DNA of 7,459 nt from Planctomycetota bacterium (GTDB lineage Bacteria > Planctomycetota > Brocadiia > JAJRTI01). Location of the stretch: NCBI GenBank assembly GCA_024278415.1, contig JAJRTI010000128.1:1-7459 (forward strand), written 5' to 3'. Made by a program: the position numbers and the translations under genes. The notes below the pieces were generated by a model, which saw only the letters and a list, made by a program, of their open reading frames with translations, did no database searches and was not told the DNA's origin. Positions within the stretch are counted from its first letter, which is position 1. Every line of letters begins with the position of its first letter. Below are positions 1 through 5,315 of this stretch, piece after piece.

Positions 1-744
1 CTCGGGGTGCAGGCGTGGACCTTCCGCAAGCTCACGTTCTTCGAGACCATCGACACCGCGGCCGAACTGGGGCTTAAATACATCGAAGCCTACCCCGGCC
101 AAAAGATCGGCGGAGACATCCAAGGCACGACCCACTTCCGCATGCCCGAGGAGACGCGGCAGAAGATCAAGGCCAAGCTCGACGCGGCCGGAGTGAAGTG
201 GGTCTGCTACGGCGTCGTGCGGGCCCGCGGGGAGAAGGGCTGGCGCCGGCTCTTCGAGTTCGCCAAAGACATGGGCATCGAGACCATCACGTCGGAACCC
301 GGCGAGCAGGAGCTGGACCTCGTGGAGAAGCTCTGCGATGAGTTCGGCATCAACGTGGCCATCCACAACCATCCCAAGCCGTCGCACTACTGGAACCCGG
401 AGACCGTGTTGAAGGCTTGCAAGGGGCGGAGCAAGCGCGTGGGCGCGTGCGCGGACACGGGCCATTGGGCGCGGTCAGGGCTCGACCCAGTCGCGTGCCT
501 CAAGAAGCTCGAAGGCCGCGTCATCAGCCTGCACTTCAAGGACCTGAACAAAAAGGGCCGGGGCGCGCACGACGTGCCCTGGGGCACGGGCGTGTGCAAT
601 GCATCCGGCATGCTCGCAGAACTAAAGCGCCAGGGCTTCAAGGGCGTGTTCTCCATCGAGTACGAGCGCCAGACCCCGCAACTCAAGCAGAACGTAGCCA
701 AGTGCATCGAGTGGTTCCGTCGCGAGGCCCCCAAGGCCGAGTAG
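1..744 (+). CDS. Sugar phosphate isomerase/epimerase, TIM barrel (5' partial)
   Basis: The reading frame is open from base 1 and ends in TAG at 742-744, so the true start lies upstream; the GTG at 7 is probably an internal valine. The family (xylose isomerase-like TIM barrel, AP endonuclease 2 superfamily) isomerises or epimerises sugars or sugar phosphates using a divalent metal. Counting from base 1, the expected metal-site pattern is visible: Glu99 (TSEP), His122 and His124 (IHNHP), Asp152 and His155 (ADTGHW), His178 (LHFKD), His190 (GAHDVPWGTG) and Glu220 (SIEYE). About 247 residues are present. Complete relatives are somewhat longer, often with a Tat or Sec signal, so a few tens of N-terminal residues are probably missing. 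The frame begins with a QAWTFRK strand typical of barrel strand 1. The HAD hydrolase follows 72 bp downstream on the same strand, so co-transcription is possible. The substrate cannot be read from sequence. Confidence 0.93.
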   Translation, partial: LGVQAWTFRKLTFFETIDTAAELGLKYIEAYPGQKIGGDIQGTTHFRMPEETRQKIKAKLDAAGVKWVCYGVVRARGEKGWRRLFEFAKDMGIETITSEPGEQELDLVEKLCDEFGINVAIHNHPKPSHYWNPETVLKACKGRSKRVGACADTGHWARSGLDPVACLKKLEGRVISLHFKDLNKKGRGAHDVPWGTGVCNASGMLAELKRQGFKGVFSIEYERQTPQLKQNVAKCIEWFRREAPKAE

Positions 745-816
745 GCGCCCCGTAGCCGAAGCCGCCAGGCCTTGGCCCGCCCGCCCATCCGAGATTCCAT
801 GCCAGGAACGCCGCAC

Positions 817-1602
817 ATGAAAACACGAACCATCCTCTTCGACCTCGACGACACCCTCATGCCCGAGATGGCTTCAGAGGAGGCGGCCATGGCCGCGGCC
901 TGCGCGTTTGCGCAGGACCGATGCGGCGTGGCGCCGGACGCGCTGATGAAGGCACTGGAGCGCCGCGCAGAGGAAGAGTGGGCCGCGTTCGAACCGTGCC
1001 GCTATGGCGACCACATTGGCATGGCGTGGTGGGAGGCCATGTGGGCCACGTTCGATGGGCCGGACGAGGAGTTGGCCAAGCTCAAGGAGTGGGCGCCAGG
1101 ATACCGCCACCGGGCATGGACGCGGGCTTTGGCGGATCTGGGCGTGAACGATGAGGCGCTGGCGGACGACCTGCTGCGCAAGTATCAACAAGAGCGGCGC
1201 AATCGATTTGAGCCCCTTGATGACGCCGCGGAGGTTCTCGAAGACCTCAAGGCAGACTTCCAGCTTGGCTTGCTCACGAACGGCGCTCCGGACGTGCAGC
1301 GCGCCAAGCTCGAAGGCTCTGGATTGGCGGGCTACTTCGACGACGTCCTGGTGTGCGGAGACATCCGCGTCGGCAAGCCGGACCCGAAACCGTTCGCAGT
1401 GGTGCTGGAACGCATGGGTGCAGCGAGGGAGACATCCGTCATGGTCGGCAACAGCCTGACGAGCGCCGTGATGGGCGCGGCGAACGCGGGCGTGCGGTCG
1501 ATCTGGCTGAACCTCGACGGCTCCTGGGAGCGGCCCGACCTGGACGTGGCCCCAGACGTGGAGATCAAGTCGCTGGGAGAGATCAGGCGCGTGCTGGAGT
1601 AG
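817..1602 (+). CDS. HAD-superfamily hydrolase, subfamily IA-like, with degenerate motif IV
   Basis: Predicted cytoplasmic phosphatase-type HAD protein of 261 residues. ATG 817 is chosen because AGGA at 804-807 sits 9 nt upstream and the protein then begins MKTRTILFDLDDT, as in the family. ATG 799 and TTG 772 are in-frame alternatives without that fit. Motif I is DLDDT with nucleophile Asp9 and acid/base Asp11. A helical C1 cap probably covers roughly residues 18-110. Motif II is LLTNG with Thr154-Asn155. Motif III is Lys187 in VGKPDPKPF. Motif IV reads MVGNSLTSAVMGA (from residue 209): the usual GDSxxxD acidic residues are replaced by Asn212 and Ala217. The family hydrolyses small phosphate esters with Mg2+; motif IV acids normally help hold the metal, so activity may be altered or weak. 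It may be co-transcribed with the upstream isomerase. The substrate is unknown. Confidence 0.9.
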   Translation: MKTRTILFDLDDTLMPEMASEEAAMAAACAFAQDRCGVAPDALMKALERRAEEEWAAFEPCRYGDHIGMAWWEAMWATFDGPDEELAKLKEWAPGYRHRAWTRALADLGVNDEALADDLLRKYQQERRNRFEPLDDAAEVLEDLKADFQLGLLTNGAPDVQRAKLEGSGLAGYFDDVLVCGDIRVGKPDPKPFAVVLERMGAARETSVMVGNSLTSAVMGAANAGVRSIWLNLDGSWERPDLDVAPDVEIKSLGEIRRVLE

Positions 1603-1622
1603 CGGAGGCGGAGGAAACGCCA

Positions 1623-1638
1623 TCCGCCGTACGGCGGA
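1623..1638. repeat. 16-bp perfect palindrome downstream of the HAD gene
   Basis: The sequence tccgccgtacggcgga is fully self-complementary. It lies 20 bp after the HAD stop codon and is followed by a short imperfect repeat (gcgaagacgtagaggcgcaa, 1640-1659) and a run of eight G at 1660-1667. There is no T tract, so an intrinsic terminator is not supported. It could be a protein-binding palindrome or part of the repeat-rich block that continues to about 2040. Confidence 0.5.
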
Positions 1639-1671
1639 CGCGAAGACGTAGAGGCGCAAGGGGGGGGCTTG

Positions 1672-1864
1672 CTGCTCTTTACCCACATTTCAAGGACGGC
1701 TGCGGCGGGTGCCGGGGATCAGGAATCCCAACGGGATTCCGTCCTCCAGCCCAGGGTAGCGGCCTGCGGCCGCAACCCTGGGCTATCATACGGGACCCCC
1801 TTGGGGTCCGGGAGGCCGCACGAGAACGACCTCGCAAGAGTTTGGAGATGTGGGTAAAGAGCAG
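1672..1864. repeat. 193-bp REP/MITE-like element: 17-bp terminal inverted repeats around three hairpins
   Basis: The ends are a perfect 17-bp inverted repeat: ctgctctttacccacat (1672-1688) and atgtgggtaaagagcag (1848-1864). Inside are three consecutive hairpins, each with a 3-nt loop. The first is an 8-bp stem, ggaatccc/gggattcc (1722-1729/1733-1740, loop AAC). The second has 10 bp plus 6 bp split by one A-A mismatch (1748-1764/1768-1784, loop TGC). The third is a 7-bp stem, ggacccc/ggggtcc (1793-1799/1803-1809, loop CTT). No convincing target-site duplication flanks it and no transposase is encoded, so if mobile it would be non-autonomous. Text of this kind (CAACGGGATTCC, then CAGCCCAGGGT) feels familiar from planctomycete genomes, but that is memory only. 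It could alternatively be transcribed read-through from the HAD gene and act as an RNA structure. Confidence 0.7.
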
Positions 1865-1879
1865 GGCGGACTTGTCCCC

Positions 1880-1976
1880 CTGTCATTCTGAGCCCTTCGG
1901 CTTCGCTCAGGAAAAGCAACGCGAAGAATCTCGACTGTGGGAAGCAGGAGATTCGTCGCTACGCTCGGAATGGCAG
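1880..1976. repeat. 97-bp imperfect inverted-repeat element
   Basis: The outer arms ctgtcattctgagc (1880-1893) and gctcggaatggcag (1963-1976) are inverted repeats with 12 of 14 matches. Inner arms gcgaagaatctcg (1921-1933) and ggagattcgtcgc (1947-1959) also pair, with 11 of 13 matches. A small TGAGC/GCTCA hairpin (1889-1893/1905-1909) sits inside the left arm. The motif TGTCATTCTGAGCG...GAAGAATCT resembles an intergenic repeat I recall as common across several bacterial phyla; this is memory, not a search. It lies 15 bp after the preceding element, so the two may be nested or sequential insertions. Confidence 0.6.
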
Positions 1977-2006
1977 CAGTGGGGATTCGGCCTCAAGCTA
2001 CAGGCC

Positions 2007-2037
2007 AGCGCTGTGCAATGTCCACCCCCACAGCGCT
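2007..2037. repeat. Hairpin with 9-bp perfect stem
   Basis: The arms agcgctgtg (2007-2015) and cacagcgct (2029-2037) pair perfectly around a 13-nt C-rich loop. There is no T tract after it on either strand, so a canonical terminator is unlikely. It lies just upstream of the candidate promoter of the secreted-protein gene and could be a regulatory site or the last piece of the repeat block. Confidence 0.4.
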
Positions 2038-2045
2038 CAACCGGC

Positions 2046-2075
2046 TTGACATCCGCTTTGCCGGGCGCTTAGGTA
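2046..2075 (+). promoter_or_regulatory. Candidate promoter of the secreted-protein gene (-35 only convincing)
   Basis: A perfect TTGACA at 2046-2051 is followed at the right spacing only by poor -10 matches (TTAGGT at 2069 or TAGGTA at 2070). It lies about 80 nt upstream of ATG 2131. A good Shine-Dalgarno, GGAGGG at 2119-2124, precedes that ATG by 6 nt. The promoter call is weak because housekeeping promoters in the likely phylum are poorly defined and the -10 is not recognisable. Confidence 0.25.
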
Positions 2076-2130
2076 GGGGCTCGCAACAAGGCCTCGCGAC
2101 CCGCGTCCGCACCCGCTTGGAGGGATCGTC

Positions 2131-3438
2131 ATGCACCGACTTATGGTTCTCACTATCCTGGCCGCATTGCCGGCGGCCCATGGACAAGACTACACCGTCT
2201 ACCGGCTCTTCAGCACCGCGCCGGTGAAGCTCGTCGTGCCCGGCCGGCCGGGCGCACCCGCGTACTTGCAGGACGCGAAGGGCGAGTGGGTCGAGGTGAA
2301 GGCTGCCTCGGCGGGGGAGGGTGCGATCGCGGTGAGCGTTCGCCCAGACATGGTGAAAGACGGAGCGACCTCGATCGTGGTGAACAAGCCGGCGTGGGTC
2401 GAGCTGAATGACATGACTCCGCCTACGGTCACCGCGGTGGAGGTGAACGGCAAGGCTATCGACCTCGCCGCGGGCAAGCTGTCGAGCATCGCGCCGGGCG
2501 ACGTGGTCATGATGAAGGTCGAGGACGAGCAGAACCGCATCGCTGCGGCGAAGTGCCGCGTGCTGTTCGATGGAAGCATTGTGGCCGGCGAGGTGCTGCG
2601 CGCCAAGGACAACCCCAAGCGCGGGAGCGTGTCTTTCACTGTGCCTAAGGACTGCAGCTTCGGCCCGCACAAACTCGTGCTGGAGGCTGACGACGAGGCG
2701 CCTGCGCAGAACGTGGCGAGACGCAAGATCGAGTTCGGCCTGTTCGGCGTAGAGATCGATGACGACGGCCGGTGGGTCAAGCTCAATACGTCGGAGTTCA
2801 CTTACACGAGCAAGGGGGAGAAGGGCGCGTTGCTCGTGGCGCCGTTTGTCGGCAACCAGGAGATTCGCCTGGCGATTATCGGCAAGGGCGGGTTCCAGCA
2901 CACGGAGGCGTTCATCACTCGGCCTGAGTTGGTCGTGAACGAGCCGGACCGCAAGGTCGTGCGCGTGCGGCCAGGGCTGTACCTTAACAAGGCGACTGAG
3001 CCATCGGACGACTGGGAGCTGACGCTGGACCTGGAAGTGCGCCGTGGCTTTCCTGGGCTGCTGGTCACGAGCGTTGCCACGACCACCATCGCACGAGCCA
3101 GAGGCTACCAGTTCTGGTCCGGGTTTCCCGCCGGCAGCTACTACATCGGGTCCGACGGCAAGCGCTACGAGTGGCACCCGCGCTATGCGGACATCAAGCC
3201 GCAGGGCTGGATCTACCTGCCGGCCGCACGGCGAGACGGGCGCGGCTACGGCGTCATCAGCAGCGGCATCCTCAGCGAGTACCTCGGCGACAGCCTGCTC
3301 ATCTTTACCCGGCCCAAGAACATCATGAACATGAAGCCTGGCGACGCGATGCGCGTGAAGTTCGCGGTCGTGCCCGCGGCTGCGCCAGCCGAGGTCGGCC
3401 AACGGGCCGAGGAGATAGCGAGCTGGCTGGCGGAGTAG
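2131..3438 (+). CDS. Secreted protein of unknown function with Ig-like region
   Basis: A 435-residue protein. ATG 2131 is supported by GGAGGG 6 nt upstream and by the Sec signal peptide that begins there: hydrophobic core LMVLTILAALPAA, with likely cleavage near residue 19 after AHG. I do not recognise a named family. Residues about 92-205 start with DMTPPTVTAVEVNGK and alternate short hydrophobic strands, ending in FGPHKLVLEADDEAP; this resembles the Ig-like or cadherin-like modules that open with D-x-x-PP in secreted proteins of Planctomycetota and relatives. Residues about 211-435 are rich in beta-type strands and aromatics (YQFWSGFPAGSYYIG, WIYLPAARRDGRGYG) and could form a second beta-sandwich, perhaps carbohydrate binding. 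No catalytic motif, lipobox or membrane anchor is visible. The gene is flanked on both sides by about 0.5 kb of repeats, so it is probably monocistronic. Expected location is periplasm or outside the cell. Confidence 0.9.
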   Translation: MHRLMVLTILAALPAAHGQDYTVYRLFSTAPVKLVVPGRPGAPAYLQDAKGEWVEVKAASAGEGAIAVSVRPDMVKDGATSIVVNKPAWVELNDMTPPTVTAVEVNGKAIDLAAGKLSSIAPGDVVMMKVEDEQNRIAAAKCRVLFDGSIVAGEVLRAKDNPKRGSVSFTVPKDCSFGPHKLVLEADDEAPAQNVARRKIEFGLFGVEIDDDGRWVKLNTSEFTYTSKGEKGALLVAPFVGNQEIRLAIIGKGGFQHTEAFITRPELVVNEPDRKVVRVRPGLYLNKATEPSDDWELTLDLEVRRGFPGLLVTSVATTTIARARGYQFWSGFPAGSYYIGSDGKRYEWHPRYADIKPQGWIYLPAARRDGRGYGVISSGILSEYLGDSLLIFTRPKNIMNMKPGDAMRVKFAVVPAAAPAEVGQRAEEIASWLAE

Positions 3439-3512
3439 AGTCTTACTCTGAAAGTCGCGCGTGTCCTTTTAGTCGAACGCTGCGATGCTCCAGCCCGTGG
3501 CCGCCATTTCTG

Positions 3513-3618
3513 GCGCTGGGGCTCTGACCCAGCGCTCGTCCGCATTGAGGCGTCCTCGCCACACCAGGCCTCGGGGACGAGGCAAAGCGGTGGGGTTCGA
3601 GGTCAGAGCCCTCGAACC
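3513..3618. other. Pair of hairpins with perfectly complementary 7-nt loops (possible kissing-loop structure)
   Basis: Hairpin 1 is gcgctggg (3513-3520), loop GCTCTGA (3521-3527), cccagcgc (3528-3535). Hairpin 2 is ggttcgagg (3594-3602), loop TCAGAGC (3603-3609), cctcgaacc (3610-3618). The two loops are exact reverse complements, 7 of 7, while the stems differ and each pairs perfectly. Between them lies a third hairpin, gcctcg (3568-3573) and cgaggc (3578-3583), with the loop GGGA, which fits a GNRA tetraloop if transcribed. An 11-bp inverted repeat (3519-3529/3601-3611) is the consequence of the loop complementarity. This is non-coding sequence after the secreted-protein gene. Possible roles are a structured RNA with a loop-loop contact, or two inverted copies of a hairpin recognised through its loop. 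No T tract marks it as a terminator. Confidence 0.55.
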
Positions 3619-3700
3619 AGTTTGAGGCCGACGCAATGCCACTAACTTCGGGAACTCCGTCCGTAGAATCCACAATGCATTGGCCAGGGCAGACTCCGTG

Positions 3701-3917
3701 GCCAGCTTTAGCTGGCCTTTCTGAGTGCCACCAGATTCATCTGGTGGTGAGCATGGCACTCGATTCAACTCGATGAGGAGCCTGCTTCAGCAGGACTTCT
3801 CTTGCTGCGGCAAGCGAATCGAGAAGCCGCGCTCAAGCGCGCTCCAGCCAATGAAGCAAAGACTTGCTGTCCACCACGTGAACGTGGTGGCAAGGCAGAT
3901 AGCCAGCTAAAGCTGGC
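3701..3917. repeat. Mirror-symmetric array of seven hairpins (palindrome of palindromes)
   Basis: Seven hairpins lie in order, given here as stem arms with loop: gccagc/gctggc TTTA (3701-3716); ccaccaga/tctggtgg TTCA (3728-3747); cctgc/gcagg TTCA (3781-3794); cttgc/gcaag TGCG (3801-3814); cgcgc/gcgcg TCAA (3828-3841); ccaccacg/cgtggtgg TGAA (3871-3890); gccagc/gctggc TAAA (3902-3917, stem extending to 3899-3920). The first and last are exact reverse complements over 16 bases. The second and sixth are inverted copies with 16 of 20 matches, and all four differences are two compensatory base-pair changes. The spacer between hairpins one and two and between six and seven is 11 nt in both cases. 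The array therefore has 47-bp inverted arms around the central hairpin. It is non-coding, and its right edge is about 70 bp before the M20 gene. Confidence 0.75.
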
Positions 3918-3987
3918 TATGCTGGCTGAATCCCGGGACTCCAGCAGTACGGCTGAATAGTGCCCCCGCAGTTTTGAGCAAACCCCC

Positions 3988-5307
3988 ATGCAGAAAGCCA
4001 CGAAGAAGAAGCTCGTCCAACGTGTCGCTGCCGCGCACGCGAAAGCGGCCATCAAGCTGTCCGACGCGATGGCCGACCTCGCGGAGCCCGGCATGGAGGA
4101 GGTTGAGTCGTCGAGGCTCATGGCTCAGTTCCTCTCCGGGCGTGGCTTCGCGGTCGAGTGGCCGTTCAAGATCCTGCCGACCGCGTTCAAGGCCACCCGC
4201 GGCAAGGGCCGGCCGGAGATCGGCATTTTGGCCGAGTACGACGCGCTGCCCGACTGTGGCCCGAACGAGGGCGAGTGGGGACATGGCTGCGGCCACAACT
4301 TGCTCGGCGTCGGCTCCGCTCTGGGCGCGGTCGCGGCGGCGGACGCACTGGAGGAGCGACAGCTCAAGGGCAAGGTCGTGCTCTGGGGCTGCCCCGCGGA
4401 GGAGCTGCTCGCCGGCAAGGTCTTCATGGCGCGGGATGGCGCGTTTGTGGGCAACGACGCGATCCTCGGCTGGCATCCCGGCGGCAACAGCATAGGCCGG
4501 TTGGGAGGCTCCGCGCTCGACTCGCTGCTGTTCGAATTTTTCGGCAAGACCGCGCACGGCGCGAGCGCACACGCCGGCCGCAGCGCGCTCGATGGCGTGG
4601 TGCTCATGGACGTGGCCGCCAACTATCTGCGCGAGCACATCCCGGAGAACTGCCGCATCCACATGTGTATTCGCAACGCCGGCGACGCCCCCAACGTGGT
4701 GCCCGCGTACGCGAAGGTGTGGTACTACGTGCGCGGCAAGGACCGCAAACAGGTCGACGAGCTGCGCGAGCGGCTGATCAAATGCGCCAAGGGCGCGGCC
4801 ATCGCCACCGAGACGAAGATGAAGTGGCGGCGACTGACCGGCTGCTACAGCCGGCTCAAAAACGACACGCTTGCCGACGCGATCCTGGACAACTTCCAGC
4901 TCCTTGGCCCGCCGAAGGCCACGACCAAAGACCGCAAGCTGGCGAAGAAGCTGGGCAAGAAGCCGGAGTTCGACGAAGAGATCTCGACCAAGCCCGGCGG
5001 GCTGGGCCGCGGCTCGAGCGACGAGGACAACGTGTCGTGGCTAGCCCCATTCGGCCGATTCGGCGTCGCTTGCTGCTGCAAAGGCACGGTTGGCCACCAC
5101 CGCGACTTCGCGAGCCAAGTGAAGCACCCCTTCGCGCACCGCTCGGTCCAGCGCGCGGGGGAGATATTCGCCGCGACTGTGCTGGACCTATGCACGAACC
5201 GGAAGCTCCTATCGAAGGCTAAGGCGGAGTTCCGCAAGGGCACGAAGGGCTTCACGTACGACCCGCTTGTGAAGAAGAACCAGAAGCCGCCGACCGCCGC
5301 GCCGTAA
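3988..5307 (+). CDS. M20-family metallopeptidase/amidohydrolase, AbgB-like
   Basis: A 439-residue cytoplasmic protein without a signal peptide. The family hydrolyses amide bonds of N-acyl amino acids or small peptides with one or two divalent metals; AbgB itself acts on p-aminobenzoyl-glutamate. Visible motifs in order: ILAEYDALP (residues about 79-87), GHGCGHN with His99, Cys101 and His103, catalytic glutamates Glu138-Glu139 in CPAEELLAGK, GWHPGG with His163, dimerisation-domain segment FFGKTAHGASAH with His190, APNVVPAYAKVWYYVRG (typical of AbgB relatives), GSSDEDNVSW, then GTVGHH with His370-His371 and a late HPFAH. Length suits the family. Start: ATG 3988 begins a Lys-rich amphipathic helix; there is no clear Shine-Dalgarno, only TGAG at 3974-3977. 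The hairpin array lies just upstream and could be in its 5' leader. The C-terminus is convergent with the DUF5615 gene, 8 bp away. The exact substrate is not determinable. Three consecutive Cys (362-364) are unusual. Confidence 0.93.
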   Translation: MQKATKKKLVQRVAAAHAKAAIKLSDAMADLAEPGMEEVESSRLMAQFLSGRGFAVEWPFKILPTAFKATRGKGRPEIGILAEYDALPDCGPNEGEWGHGCGHNLLGVGSALGAVAAADALEERQLKGKVVLWGCPAEELLAGKVFMARDGAFVGNDAILGWHPGGNSIGRLGGSALDSLLFEFFGKTAHGASAHAGRSALDGVVLMDVAANYLREHIPENCRIHMCIRNAGDAPNVVPAYAKVWYYVRGKDRKQVDELRERLIKCAKGAAIATETKMKWRRLTGCYSRLKNDTLADAILDNFQLLGPPKATTKDRKLAKKLGKKPEFDEEISTKPGGLGRGSSDEDNVSWLAPFGRFGVACCCKGTVGHHRDFASQVKHPFAHRSVQRAGEIFAATVLDLCTNRKLLSKAKAEFRKGTKGFTYDPLVKKNQKPPTAAP

Positions 5308-5315
5308 CCGCGCAA

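Larger units (their letters stand above)
1603..2130. other. Repeat-rich non-coding region (528 bp)
   Basis: No frame here has coding character. The apparent open frames run through palindromes on both strands. It contains the 16-bp palindrome, the G8 run, the two inverted-repeat elements, the 9-bp-stem hairpin and a candidate -35 box, listed separately. Positions 2076-2118 hold nothing recognisable. Confidence 0.75.
3439..3987. other. Non-coding region (549 bp) with structured repeats
   Basis: No convincing gene. A minus-strand frame at 3469-3768 is open for 99 codons but runs through hairpins and shows no family pattern. The stretch holds the complementary-loop hairpin pair and the seven-hairpin array, listed separately. 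Positions 3439-3512 and 3619-3699 show nothing beyond very short palindromes (for example TGGCCA twice, at 3681 and 3699). There is no clear terminator for the secreted-protein gene and no clear promoter for the M20 gene. Confidence 0.7.

Noticed and set aside
874..1686. Minus-strand frame overlapping the HAD gene
   Set aside because: The plus-strand frame carries HAD motifs I-III in the right order. The minus frame shows nothing recognisable.
1353..2072. 239-codon plus-strand frame running from the HAD gene into the repeats
   Set aside because: Its first part is out of frame with the HAD gene and its second part translates palindromic repeats.
1993..3402. 469-codon minus-strand open frame opposite the secreted-protein gene
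   Set aside because: It is the antisense shadow of a GC-rich gene. Its translation is Arg/His/Val-rich with no family pattern, whereas the plus-strand frame has a signal peptide and a Shine-Dalgarno.
3433..3449. Small hairpin over the stop codon of the secreted-protein gene as a terminator
   Set aside because: The stem is only 5 bp, AT-containing, and has no T tract.
3490..3519. Alternative pairing (ccag/ctgg plus cgcca/tggcg) competing with the first complementary-loop hairpin, like an attenuator
   Set aside because: The stems are short with a large bulge, no leader peptide is visible and no regulated gene follows closely.
3700..3720. Intrinsic terminator (first hairpin followed by TTT)
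   Set aside because: Only three T follow and the hairpin belongs to a symmetric array. It is also about 260 bp past the nearest stop codon.
3469..3768. 99-codon minus-strand frame in the intergenic region
   Set aside because: It reads through hairpins of the structured repeats, has no Shine-Dalgarno and no recognisable family.
3701..3917. CRISPR array
   Set aside because: The units are hairpins of differing stem sequence with irregular spacing, not identical direct repeats with unique spacers.
4158..5222. Long plus-strand frame in the +2 register of the M20 gene
   Set aside because: It is an Arg/Ala/Gly-rich shadow. All M20 motifs lie in the 3988-5307 frame.
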